64,000 nt of DNA from an uncultured Maribacter sp. (GTDB lineage Bacteria > Bacteroidota > Bacteroidia > Flavobacteriales > Flavobacteriaceae). Below the pieces are notes generated by a model, which searched no databases, was not told where the DNA came from, and worked only from the letters and a program-made list of their open reading frames with translations. The number at the start of each line of letters is the position of its first letter. The stretch's first letter is position 1. The position numbers and the translations under genes were made by a program. Shown here piece after piece: positions 56,205 through 64,000 of this stretch. Location of the stretch: contig CANLTE010000010.1 in NCBI GenBank assembly GCA_947493885.1, positions 1-64,000 of the forward strand, given 5' to 3'.

Positions 56205-57320
56205 TTATACGTTTTCAAAATAGGTGTCAGCATCTTCTGGATTATAGGGTTCATTTATCCAGAACAAGGTAATTAATTCTTCGTCACCTATATTTTTAAT
56301 ATTATGAGTATACCAAATTGGCATATCCACATAAGCGGGTTCGTTACCATCTAATTCATAGCTAATAACTTCATTGGTTCCTATTTTTCTTAATTGTATT
56401 AATGCTTTTCCGCTGATTACGGCAAATCTCTCAGCTTTTCTGGTATGAAAATGATTTCCTCTTGTAATTCCAGGAACTGTTGTGGAGAAAGAAAATTGAC
56501 CACTTGTTTCAGTTCTTGCAATTTCAACGAAACTTCCACGTGGATCTGTATGTTTCGTGAATTTTACTGGATAATGTTCAATAGGAACATAACAACGGAA
56601 GGTGTTAAAAAGCGCCTTTTCGAAAGGGTCTTCTAAACTTGGAAAAATGCCATTACCCATATAGTCTTTTTTATATCGGATAAGTAATGCTAATATTTCT
56701 GAAACCTTTTTAAAGTGATTAGGATTTATTTTAATTTCAGAAACCTTTTGTTCTTCATTTTTAACAGCATCAATAAAAATTTGCACCAATTCATTAATGT
56801 ATATAAGACCAACTTCTCCGTCATTTAATATAGTAGGTTCTTCATTATTAGCAACTTTGTGGCAAAATGTGGCTACTACTGAATTGTAATTTGGCTTACC
56901 AAAAGGTCCAAAAACGTTAGGAATCATTAGAGAAGTAAATTTGGCGTTGTTTTTAGATGCCCAATTTTTAAATTTTTCTTTTCCTTCTTTTTTTGATTTT
57001 CCGTACAGATTGTCTTTTTCCTCTTGAGATGAGGAAGAAAAAATGATATGAGGTTTAACTTCAGCATTTTCACAACTTGAAACAAGTTTGTCTACAAGTG
57101 CTAAATTGGTATTATAAATTACATTTTGATCTTCGTGTCGGTTCATTGCGGCAAGGTGAACTATTACATCACATTGCTTAACAAATTCATCCATTTTTGA
57201 AGCGTCTTCAAAAAAAGATCTCTCAAATGGAATTAATTTTACTGTATCATCTAAGGAAAGGGTAGTGTACAAATGGTTTCCAACAAAACCTGCCTGACCT
57301 GTTATTCCTACTTTTTTCAT
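56205..57320 (-). CDS. capF: Bifunctional CapF/FnlB/WbjC (SDR reductase plus cupin)
   Basis: A 371-residue enzyme of UDP-L-FucNAc synthesis. The N-terminal short-chain dehydrogenase domain starts VGITGQAGFVGNHLY, with HLAAMNRHED near residue 56 and the YGKSKKEGKE catalytic Tyr/Lys near 107. The C-terminal cupin domain (about 245-371) contains TRGNHFHTRKAERFAVISG with the metal-binding His residues. In S. aureus CapF the cupin epimerises and the SDR reduces the CapE product. The domain order and length agree fully. Confidence 0.92.
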   Translation of the reverse strand: MKKVGITGQAGFVGNHLYTTLSLDDTVKLIPFERSFFEDASKMDEFVKQCDVIVHLAAMNRHEDQNVIYNTNLALVDKLVSSCENAEVKPHIIFSSSSQEEKDNLYGKSKKEGKEKFKNWASKNNAKFTSLMIPNVFGPFGKPNYNSVVATFCHKVANNEEPTILNDGEVGLIYINELVQIFIDAVKNEEQKVSEIKINPNHFKKVSEILALLIRYKKDYMGNGIFPSLEDPFEKALFNTFRCYVPIEHYPVKFTKHTDPRGSFVEIARTETSGQFSFSTTVPGITRGNHFHTRKAERFAVISGKALIQLRKIGTNEVISYELDGNEPAYVDMPIWYTHNIKNIGDEELITLFWINEPYNPEDADTYFENV

Positions 57321-57338
57321 AATATTTTTATAATGGTT

Positions 57339-57764
57339 TTACCATTTTGATTTAAAGGTGTCCAAAGAAAATCTAAAATCATCATTCTTAGATTGCTCTA
57401 AGGTGAAATTTGAGTAAACAATAAGCTCTGAGTTATTGTCTACAGCTTTAAACGCGGTAGCATATCCTTTAGGAATTGCTAAAATTTGAGGCTCATTACT
57501 TTTTAAAACAAAGGTTTCTGAAATTAAATTAGCATTTGGGTTTTCAAAATTGTCGACCTGAACTAGGTTAATTGTAAAACTTCCTTTTGAGCAATGAAAC
57601 CATTTTTTTTCTTCTTTATGTGCTTGCCAACCTCTTATAAATTCAGAATCGCTAGGTTGTATTTGATAAAACCTAACGATTTCTTTCATGTCAAAAGAGT
57701 TAAAAAACAATAGTTTGCCTCTGTTATCTGAAAAACTATTTCCTTGAATTAAGGTGGTTTTCAT
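57339..57764 (-). CDS. RmlC-like cupin, putative sugar epimerase
   Basis: A 141-residue single cupin. FSDNRGKLLFFNSFDMKEIVRFYQI at the N-terminus, GWQAHKEEKKWFHCSKGSFTINLV near residue 45 and LAIPKGYATAFKAVDNNSELIVYSN near 95 follow the RmlC/WxcM-like sugar epimerase or ketoisomerase layout. The start codon overlaps the capE stop by 1 bp (TAATG) and capF follows after 18 bp, so it is embedded in the FucNAc pathway. The standard three-enzyme route does not need it. It may assist epimerisation or make a variant sugar. Confidence 0.78.
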   Translation of the reverse strand: MKTTLIQGNSFSDNRGKLLFFNSFDMKEIVRFYQIQPSDSEFIRGWQAHKEEKKWFHCSKGSFTINLVQVDNFENPNANLISETFVLKSNEPQILAIPKGYATAFKAVDNNSELIVYSNFTLEQSKNDDFRFSLDTFKSKW

Positions 57765-58768
57765 TATAGATTTTCTTTTATAAAATCTAAATTTAACAGT
57801 GTTTGTTTCAACTCTTCATTTGTTAATTGGGTGGTGTTATGAGAGTGGTAATCTTCAATTGCACTAATATCGGTTTCTCCTTCTGAGAAATAACGTCCAT
57901 AATTTAAATCGCGATTATCTGCAGGGATTCTATAGAATTCTCCCATATCTTCAGCTTTTTGCATTTCTTCACGAGTACATAACGTTTCATATAGTTTTTC
58001 TCCGTGCCTTGTACCAATAACTTTAACTTCATTATCGGCATTAAAGATGTTTTTCACCGCTTCCGCCAAATCACCAATAGTGCTTGCTGGAGCTTTGTTT
58101 ACAAATAAGTCACCTTGATTACCGTGTTCAAAAGCAAATAGTACTAAATCAACAGCATCTTCTAAAGACATTAAAAAACGTGTCATATTTGGATCAGTAA
58201 CTGTTAATGGTGTTTTTTCTTCAATTTGCTTTACAAATAAAGGAATAACAGACCCCCTAGAAGCCATTACATTACCATATCTTGTTAAACACACAGTTGT
58301 TTTATTTTCAGGAATATTTCTAGAAGCTGCTACAGCAACTTTTTCCATTAATGCTTTACTTATACCCATGGCATTAATTGGGTAAGCAGCTTTATCTGTA
58401 CTTAAACAAATAATTTTTTTTACGTTAGCAGCAACAGCAGCATCAATTGTATTTTGGGTTCCAAATACATTTGTTTTTGTAGCCTCAATTGGAAAGAACT
58501 CACAGGATGGTACTTGCTTTAATGCTGCAGCATGAAAGACGTAATCTACCCCTATCATTGCTCTTGCAATGCTATTGTAGTCACGTACATCTCCAATATA
58601 AAATTTTACCTTTTCATTCTTTAAGGTATTACGCATATCATCCTGTTTTTTCTCATCTCGAGAAAAAATGCGAATTTCTTTAATATCTGTTTGTAAAAAG
58701 CGATTTAGAACAGCGTTTCCAAATGATCCTGTACCGCCAGTAATGAGTAGTGTTTTTCCTTTAAACAT
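57764..58768 (-). CDS. capE: UDP-GlcNAc 4,6-dehydratase/5-epimerase (CapE/FnlA/WbjB)
   Basis: A 334-residue NAD(P)-dependent SDR enzyme that starts UDP-L-FucNAc synthesis from UDP-GlcNAc. It has the nucleotide-binding TGGTGSFGNAVLNRFL, RIFSRDEKKQDDMR near residue 33, VFHAAALKQVPSCEFFPIEA near 80, a Met-Gly-x-x-Lys active site (MGISKALMEK near 133) in place of the usual Tyr-x-x-x-Lys, and RYGNVMASRGSVIPLF near 162. That active-site variation is known for this family. It is 5 bp after a glycosyltransferase gene and overlaps the cupin gene by 1 bp. Confidence 0.93.
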   Translation of the reverse strand: MFKGKTLLITGGTGSFGNAVLNRFLQTDIKEIRIFSRDEKKQDDMRNTLKNEKVKFYIGDVRDYNSIARAMIGVDYVFHAAALKQVPSCEFFPIEATKTNVFGTQNTIDAAVAANVKKIICLSTDKAAYPINAMGISKALMEKVAVAASRNIPENKTTVCLTRYGNVMASRGSVIPLFVKQIEEKTPLTVTDPNMTRFLMSLEDAVDLVLFAFEHGNQGDLFVNKAPASTIGDLAEAVKNIFNADNEVKVIGTRHGEKLYETLCTREEMQKAEDMGEFYRIPADNRDLNYGRYFSEGETDISAIEDYHSHNTTQLTNEELKQTLLNLDFIKENL

Positions 58769-58773
58769 GTTAT

Positions 58774-59847
58774 TTATTTCTCAGTTAAAAAAAATTGAAT
58801 TTTGTTTTGAAATTGTTGATAATCTTCTTTTACTTTATTTAAGAACAAATTACAACCATTAACAAAATCTGTTTTAGTAAAATTTTCTTTATAATCAATT
58901 AATTTGTTTGGTAACTCTTCGTACTTATCAACGATAATTCCGAATTTATATTTTTGAATTATTTTTTTTTGTTCAGTAGTTTGATTATTTACTATGCACG
59001 GAATATTTAATAATGCTGATAAATACAGTCTATTACTAGTAACTCCATTGTTAAATTTATTATCACTAATTAGAATATTAATAAAGTCAGTATTCGCTAG
59101 TAGACTTTCTTCTTCATTTTTTTCATAAGGGCCATTAAAATTAATGTTTGAAACAGAGTTCTCTATTGAGAATTTTTTTAATGGTTCCAAAGTTGGACCA
59201 AACCCAATAAAATTCATGTAAAAAGAGTCATTATTCATTAATTGAGTTACAAATTTTTTATCAGAATGATAATCTTTAATTTGTCCTATAGTATCAACAA
59301 AAATGGTATCCGATTTGAAAAATACTTTATCGGTTTCTAGACTTTTTAACCTTTTTTCTATTAGGCTAATATCTATATTATGACTTAAGGTGTATTTTTT
59401 TTCTTTTGGAAGCCACTTTTTAAAACCATTTGAAGAAATACAGATGGTGTTTGCTCCTAACAGTAATTTTTTGAACCTAGATTTAAAAAATGGAATTATT
59501 TTAGAGTAGTCTCTGATGTCTATTAAATATTGGTTTTTGTATTTTTTATTTAAAAAACTACTTAATAGTATACCTAGTTGACAAGAAAAAACAATAACCT
59601 TATCATATTTTTTTTCTGCTGTTTTTTCTATTACAAAATTTCTATACTTAAAAAAACCAGAAAGTCTGGAATAGATTGTTTTTCTGTTTTCATTTTGATT
59701 AAATGAAATACAATTTTCTTCTGTAATTCCTGATCTGTTCCAAGTAATTATATCATAAGGTATATTAGAATTTTCCAATATTTGCGTATAATATCTTAGA
59801 TAAGGAGACGTGTAAATGTTATTAGGAAATAGGAGTGCTACACTCAT
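58774..59847 (-). CDS. Putative glycosyltransferase, GT-B type
   Basis: A 357-residue cytoplasmic protein, first gene of the CapE-containing transcript. The layout is GT-B-like: an N-terminal SVALLFPNNIYTSPYLRYYTQIL, a KVIVFSCQLGILLSSF strand and a YLIDIRDYSKI segment near residue 115. A C-terminal half with NFNGPYEKNEEESLLANTDFINILISDN and SNRLYLSALLNIPCIV near 250-290 follows. No catalytic motif is strict. It is very rich in Lys, Asn, Ile and Phe compared with CapE-G, suggesting a separately acquired, strain-variable gene. Acceptor unknown. Confidence 0.65.
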   Translation of the reverse strand: MSVALLFPNNIYTSPYLRYYTQILENSNIPYDIITWNRSGITEENCISFNQNENRKTIYSRLSGFFKYRNFVIEKTAEKKYDKVIVFSCQLGILLSSFLNKKYKNQYLIDIRDYSKIIPFFKSRFKKLLLGANTICISSNGFKKWLPKEKKYTLSHNIDISLIEKRLKSLETDKVFFKSDTIFVDTIGQIKDYHSDKKFVTQLMNNDSFYMNFIGFGPTLEPLKKFSIENSVSNINFNGPYEKNEEESLLANTDFINILISDNKFNNGVTSNRLYLSALLNIPCIVNNQTTEQKKIIQKYKFGIIVDKYEELPNKLIDYKENFTKTDFVNGCNLFLNKVKEDYQQFQNKIQFFLTEK

Positions 59848-59888
59848 TTTTAGGTACTGATTTGTTTGCCCTTTTATAAAAATCCAGT

Positions 59889-59916
59889 CAAAGATATATA
59901 TTATTTCTGGTTACAA
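59889..59916 (-). promoter_or_regulatory. Promoter of the CapE-containing polysaccharide operon
   Basis: On the minus strand TTG (59916-59914), a 17-nt spacer and TATCTTTG (59896-59889) match the Bacteroidota consensus exactly, about 42 nt before the ATG of the glycosyltransferase at 59847. It likely drives the leftward run of genes down to 48160. Confidence 0.65.
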
Positions 59917-60011
59917 AATAATATTACTACGAATAGCTAAATTAACGGTTGTTCTGCAGAATAATTTTATAAAAACTGTTCCCCTAAATACCTTATTAAG
60001 TATTATAGAGA

Positions 60012-60043
60012 TTGATTTTAAAAAATAATTTGGACTATCTTCG
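60012..60043 (+). promoter_or_regulatory. Probable promoter of the ChbG-type gene
   Basis: TTG (60012-60014), a 21-nt spacer and TATCTTCG (60036-60043) resemble TTG-N17-23-TAnnTTTG with one mismatch, 40 nt before the ATG at 60084. The 236-bp gap 59848-60083 therefore holds two outward-facing promoters. Otherwise I see only a 10-bp palindrome, TTCTGCAGAA, at 59952-59961. Confidence 0.5.
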
Positions 60044-60083
60044 CGTTGTCTGTTTTTTGCAGATTTTTTTATAAAATTATATT

Positions 60084-60851
60084 ATGATTATTATAAATAG
60101 TGATGATTTTGGGTTTTCTCCTGAAATTAATAAAGCTACATTTATGGCCTTCAAAGAAGGACTTATAAGTTCTACAACCACTTTGGTGAATTTTGAAGAA
60201 GGATTTAATGATGCTCTTAAGTATATTAAAGAAGGTAAACTAGATAAAAAGGCAATTGGTATTCATTTAAACTTAACAGAAGGTATTCCACTGACCGAAA
60301 AAATTAAGAAAAATCCTAGATTTTGCTTAGATGGAAAATTTATAAATAAAAGATCCTCAGCAACTGCATTTAAATTAGATGTTTTTTCAAAAGAATGTGT
60401 CTATGAAGAAATTGAAGCTCAGTTAAAACGTTTTATAAGTAAATTTGGTTTTATACCAAGCCATATAGATTCTCATCACCATATTCATACTGAGTTTTCT
60501 ATTACGAAATGTATTTTAGATTTAGCTAAAAAATACAAAATAAAGTATATTCGATTAGCTAGGAATACAGGAGAAAAGAATGATATAAAAAGGGCTATTT
60601 ATAGAGGGCTTTTAAATGGTTATATGCGGTTAAGAGGGGCTAGGGGTACTGATAAGTTTGGTGGTGTAGAGGATATTATTTTTTCAGGAATTAAGCCCAA
60701 TGTTAATTATGAGATTATGGTACACGCTATTCTACCACTTAATGAAGAGAAGTTGGTGGATTTGGATAATCTTGATTTAAGAGGGAAGTTGGTAAAACTT
60801 TTTAAAGGTGAGAACTGGCAAATTAGTAATTATACTGATCTAATAAACTAA
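60084..60851 (+). CDS. ChbG/YdjC-family carbohydrate deacetylase
   Basis: A 255-residue metal-dependent hydrolase with NSDDFGFSPEINKA at the N-terminus (metal-binding Asp pair), GIHLNLTEGIPLT near residue 67 and FIPSHIDSHHHIHTEF near 127. E. coli ChbG removes an acetyl group from chito-oligosaccharides. Here it may deacetylate an N-acetyl sugar of the surface glycan or its lipid-linked precursor. It is the only plus-strand gene within the locus, has its own likely promoter and converges on the following glycosyltransferase gene with 27 bp between stops. Confidence 0.87.
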   Translation: MIIINSDDFGFSPEINKATFMAFKEGLISSTTTLVNFEEGFNDALKYIKEGKLDKKAIGIHLNLTEGIPLTEKIKKNPRFCLDGKFINKRSSATAFKLDVFSKECVYEEIEAQLKRFISKFGFIPSHIDSHHHIHTEFSITKCILDLAKKYKIKYIRLARNTGEKNDIKRAIYRGLLNGYMRLRGARGTDKFGGVEDIIFSGIKPNVNYEIMVHAILPLNEEKLVDLDNLDLRGKLVKLFKGENWQISNYTDLIN

Positions 60852-60878
60852 AGGTTTAATCAGTTATGTTAGAATGAT

Positions 60879-62093
60879 TTATTTTTTTAATTTGGAGTTA
60901 TAAAACTCCAAAACGCGTTCTGCTTGTTTTTCATTGTTTTTGTTTTTGATAACAAATTGTTTGGCTTGTTCACCAAATTTGTGAAGTTCGTCTCGATTAG
61001 TGTTTAGTACATTTTCAAGAGTTTTGTGCATACCTTCAACGGTTTCATCATTAAACAAAAACACAAAATCATGATATTCTATAGGCATTCCTGCGAGTTT
61101 TGTGGTAACGGTTGGGGTTCCGGATACCATATATTCCATATTTTTCGAAGGAAAAGAATATTTTGTAAACTCTTCTTTGGTTGGTCTAGGGTTTACGAGT
61201 AAAGTTGCTTTAAGTTGGTCTTCAACTACAACGGCGTTTGGAACAATGCCTTTATACATTATTCTGGAATCCTTGTTGGTATATTTATGCATATTGGCAA
61301 CCATTTCTCCAGAACCGTAAATATGCAATCTGGCGTTAGAGTTATTAAGCATTGTAAAAGCGTCTATTAAAGTTTTTACACCATACTTTTCGTATAAACC
61401 TCCTGCGTATATGACTATTAATTCATCTGCTTTTTTCTCTAAATTATTTATTCGCCCTCTCATTCCACTATCTACCAAACCTTCCATTATGATATAAGGT
61501 TTGTTTTTTGGATTAACCTTAGGATTCATTTGTTGGGTGAGTAATATATAGCCATCAAACCTTATTAAAACCCAAGAGATTATTTTTCTGTATACTAAAC
61601 TTGTAATTTTAGTGTCTTTCCGAATATTGGTTACCATTAAACCAGGTAAATCCATAACTATAGTAACATTTTTAGTGAATGTTAACTTACAGGCTAGAGA
61701 TGAAGCTGTGGCTATTGTAACATATAAAGCATCACATACAACCATTCTTTTTTTTCCAATATTAAATAGAGACCAAAAAAAGACTTTGAAAAATGTATAT
61801 AAAAAAACACCTAAATTTTTAACTACTGGAATGTTTATAAAGGGAATATAGGTATACTTAATATTATTGAACACCTCTGATTTAACATACCAAAGTTTTC
61901 TTTTATGATTGGACGGTATAACAGGAATAGAACTAACCGTTTCTATAGTACATTTGTTATTAAGTTTTCCTAATCCTTTGGTTAGTAAGCCGTGAAATTT
62001 TTGATCAGCTTGTTCAGGTTTATTAATGGAGGTGTCAAAAACGTATTTAAATACTTTTTCTGAACAAAGATTACTTACGTAAAGTATTTTCAT
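60879..62093 (-). CDS. Glycosyltransferase family 4
   Basis: A 404-residue GT-B enzyme. The acceptor half starts KILYVSNLCSEKVFKYVFD, with TIVMDLPGLMVTNIRKDTK near residue 150. The nucleotide-sugar half has VIYAGGLYEKYGVKTLIDAF near 230, LHIYGSGEM near 255 and a PRPTKEEFTKYSFPSKNMEYMVSGTP segment near 305-330, in place of a strict E-x7-E motif. It overlaps the Wzy-like gene by 4 bp. It likely adds a sugar to the repeat unit; donor and linkage are unknown. Confidence 0.82.
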   Translation of the reverse strand: MKILYVSNLCSEKVFKYVFDTSINKPEQADQKFHGLLTKGLGKLNNKCTIETVSSIPVIPSNHKRKLWYVKSEVFNNIKYTYIPFINIPVVKNLGVFLYTFFKVFFWSLFNIGKKRMVVCDALYVTIATASSLACKLTFTKNVTIVMDLPGLMVTNIRKDTKITSLVYRKIISWVLIRFDGYILLTQQMNPKVNPKNKPYIIMEGLVDSGMRGRINNLEKKADELIVIYAGGLYEKYGVKTLIDAFTMLNNSNARLHIYGSGEMVANMHKYTNKDSRIMYKGIVPNAVVVEDQLKATLLVNPRPTKEEFTKYSFPSKNMEYMVSGTPTVTTKLAGMPIEYHDFVFLFNDETVEGMHKTLENVLNTNRDELHKFGEQAKQFVIKNKNNEKQAERVLEFYNSKLKK

Positions 62094-63286
62094 TTTAGTT
62101 GTTGTAATTCAAGATTTTCATAATACTTATTAATTATTCCTTTAAAAAGACAGAATAGTACAAATAGCGAAAAAATTCCTTCGAAAATTGGTTCTACCAT
62201 GAATATCATGACGAAAGCTAAAGAATAAATTAATATTAGAACATTCAACGATAACTCTTTTGAATTAGTATTTATAATTTTTTTAATTTGAAAAAAAGAT
62301 TTAATAGTATAAAGCACTAGTAAAGCAAAGGAAATAACACCACCAACTCTTAAAACGTCAAACCAAAGATTATGGGCATAACCAAATTCTTTTAAATTCC
62401 ACCCTAATGGCTTTTTGAACAGATATTCTACAGATTTCACCCATCTGTCACTACGTCCACCTCCACTTGCAATACTACTATTTTTGTCATTCATACGGTC
62501 GGCAAAAGTAGTAAGCCAATCTTGATCCGCATCAAATGAGATATTTTTGAGAAATAAAAATAAAATAAAACCTATAAATAACATTAAGGTAACATTTTGC
62601 TTAAAGGTTTGCTTTCTAAAAACATAAATAGTAGATATTAAACTTGTGATAAGTGCTATAGCAAGTTGAGTTCTACTTCCAATTCTTAAAACACATATTA
62701 ACGAAACAATAAATAAAACAACACTAATTATTTTAAAAAAAATGTTCTTAGATGCAATTTTCCCAATAAGAAGAGCTGGAATGCACATGTTAAAAGTTAA
62801 GTAAGCTCCCATAATAGTTGCCGAAACTGTATTTCCGTTCCAGAACATTGGAATATTTCTGTCTTTTTGAGTAAACCCTCCTTCTAAAAAGTTTAAAAAA
62901 ACTGAAATTATCGCAGATAGAGAAAACAGCATTGTAGTGCAAAATATGATATATACAATAGTTTTAGCAGAACTAGTATTTTTCCCCAGATATTTTCCAG
63001 TAAGATAAAGAATAGGAGGCGTTACTCCATAAATTACAATAAATTGATTTCCTAAGGATTCACTTGCTTGGAAGGCATAGAAGCAAGCATATACAAGAGA
63101 AAAAATTGATAATAAAGCAAATTCAGAGTCTAAGTTTTTTAGTATAAAATCCTTTTTTAAAATTATTACTGGAAACAACAAATAACCTGCAAAATAACCT
63201 AAATTGAAGGGGTCAAGAAGATAAATCGACAATAAGGATAAAACAATCAGACCAATAGACTTTAAATATTTAAACATTTGTTTCAT
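62090..63286 (-). CDS. O-antigen ligase/polymerase-like (Wzy) membrane protein
   Basis: A 398-residue protein with about 11 hydrophobic helices and a periplasmic loop at about residues 265-310 ending GYAHNLWFDVLRVGGVISF. That loop holds the His and Arg typical of the Wzy_C/WaaL region. It would polymerise lipid-linked repeat units or join them to a lipid A core. Polymerase is more likely in a locus with an initiating PglC-type transferase, but ligase cannot be excluded. 12 bp after the partial glycosyltransferase gene. Confidence 0.8.
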   Translation of the reverse strand: MKQMFKYLKSIGLIVLSLLSIYLLDPFNLGYFAGYLLFPVIILKKDFILKNLDSEFALLSIFSLVYACFYAFQASESLGNQFIVIYGVTPPILYLTGKYLGKNTSSAKTIVYIIFCTTMLFSLSAIISVFLNFLEGGFTQKDRNIPMFWNGNTVSATIMGAYLTFNMCIPALLIGKIASKNIFFKIISVVLFIVSLICVLRIGSRTQLAIALITSLISTIYVFRKQTFKQNVTLMLFIGFILFLFLKNISFDADQDWLTTFADRMNDKNSSIASGGGRSDRWVKSVEYLFKKPLGWNLKEFGYAHNLWFDVLRVGGVISFALLVLYTIKSFFQIKKIINTNSKELSLNVLILIYSLAFVMIFMVEPIFEGIFSLFVLFCLFKGIINKYYENLELQQLK

Positions 63287-63298
63287 ATTTAGGCGTCG

Positions 63299-64000
63299 TT
63301 AGTTAGATGCTATTGAATTATAGATATCTATAGTTTTTTTCATATTTATACTTCGGCTATGTCTTTCTTTTGCTATTTTTTTTGCATTTTCAGAAATATT
63401 CAAAGCAAATTTTTTATCAAGAAATATCTTCTTTATTCCTTGTGATAACATTTCGATTTCTTCAAACCGATAAATTATTCCAGTTTTTTCATTTTCAATC
63501 ATATCTGGAATACCGCCCACGTATGATCCAATTGAAGGCACACCAAGAATTTGAGCTTCTCCCAAAGAGTTTGGACTATTTTCAATACTGGATGGGCAAA
63601 TAAAAATATGGGCATTAAGATATTCATTAACCATTTGATTCGCATTCATGAAACCCAAAAACCTAATATTTTCAGTTAGGTCGTGTTTTTTAATTAGTTT
63701 TTTAATAAAGAGACCGTAACCACCTAACCTTAGTTTGTCTCGAAAAGTTTCTGAATTGGTAATGTCGTCTCCAGCTATTTTAATTTCAATATCAGGAAAA
63801 TCATTTTTAATTAAAGCAACCGCCTCTATTACTTTGTGTAAGCCTTTTAAGGGGTAACCAGCCTGGCTTAAAAAGATGCTATGTTTTTTTATACTTTTCA
63901 GAGACCATTGTTTTTCAGTATAAAATTCATCGCGAAGTGATTCATTACAAAAATGGTATATACAATTTGAGTTTTTTACTTTAACATGATCATAATCCCA
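63299..64000 (-). CDS. Glycosyltransferase family 4, 5' part outside the window
   Basis: The frame is open without a stop from 63299 to the right edge, so 233 C-terminal residues are visible and the start lies beyond 64000. The C-terminal Rossmann half of a GT4 enzyme is clear: SIFLSQAGYPLKGLHKVIEA, then FPDIEIKIAGDD, IRFLGFMNANQM, and the E-x7-E sugar-nucleotide motif in SSIENSPNSLGEAQILGVPSI. A shorter reading from the TTG at 63658 would cut this domain in half and should be rejected. It is co-directional with the Wzy-like gene 12 bp downstream. Confidence 0.85.
   Translation of the reverse strand, partial: WDYDHVKVKNSNCIYHFCNESLRDEFYTEKQWSLKSIKKHSIFLSQAGYPLKGLHKVIEAVALIKNDFPDIEIKIAGDDITNSETFRDKLRLGGYGLFIKKLIKKHDLTENIRFLGFMNANQMVNEYLNAHIFICPSSIENSPNSLGEAQILGVPSIGSYVGGIPDMIENEKTGIIYRFEEIEMLSQGIKKIFLDKKFALNISENAKKIAKERHSRSINMKKTIDIYNSIASN

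Noticed and set aside
63299-63658. A 119-residue protein starting at a TTG
   Set aside because: The frame is open to the window edge and the upstream part completes a GT4 Rossmann domain, so this is the C-terminal piece of a longer gene.

Overview
The window is chromosomal DNA of a low-GC member of the Bacteroidota, almost certainly a (probably marine) Flavobacteriaceae species. The signs are a giant surface protein with a type IX secretion type B C-terminal domain, repeated TAnnTTTG -7 promoter boxes, bacillithiol synthesis (BshA), a 900-residue LptD-like protein, a DUF4212/SSS symporter pair and very AT-rich coding. Protein names come from recognised motifs and family memory; no database search was run.

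Layout. 1-1000: one orphan lipoprotein gene bracketed by two inward-facing inverted repeats, each ending in a GTTGGCAAC palindrome, which looks like a solitary integron-type cassette. 1149-5150 (minus): acetate use (small symporter subunit, SSS symporter, acetyl-CoA synthetase). 5248-11607: peptidoglycan recycling, with GHL10 lipoprotein, AmpG-like permease, NagZ and AnmK overlapping or abutting on the minus strand and MurQ divergent. 11626-12747: PQQ-type sugar dehydrogenase. 12889-21513: a 2874-residue SprB-like adhesin ending at a clear terminator. 21541-26682 (minus): housekeeping genes (methyltransferase, AI-2E transporter, DUF4159, RsmE, TfoX-like, TsaD). 26768-31207: TamB. 31364-34312: pfkA-gapA and, after a terminator, a BadF-type sugar kinase. 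34318-37445 (minus): RidA and LptD. 37577-46747 (plus): cell-wall amidase, MlaD, a two-gene membrane Fe-S oxidoreductase, a conserved unknown, an exported NagZ-amidase fusion and BshA. 46911-48086: OmpA-family protein.

48160-64000 is a surface polysaccharide locus, nearly all on the minus strand. It holds CapE/CapF/CapG for UDP-N-acetyl-L-fucosamine, a PglC-type initiating transferase, a WbuB-like and other glycosyltransferases and a Wzy/ligase-like membrane protein. Towards its 3' end it has an ATP-grasp/HAD pair and two FemAB/BioF2-like acyltransferases that may decorate the glycan. A plus-strand ChbG-type deacetylase interrupts the locus. A glycosyltransferase gene runs off the right edge. 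No flippase or export gene is seen, so the locus probably continues to the right.

The genes form two cell-envelope themes. One is wall turnover and salvage in two compartments: cytoplasmic NagZ/AnmK/MurQ behind AmpG, and an exported NagZ-AmiE-like fusion plus amidase. The other is outer-surface assembly: LptD, TamB, MlaD, OmpA, the T9SS adhesin and the polysaccharide locus. The strongest leads for novelty are the integron-like cassette at the left edge, the ATP-grasp/HAD/acyltransferase block, the two-compartment GH3 arrangement with GHL10, and the split NarI/HdrB-like membrane complex.
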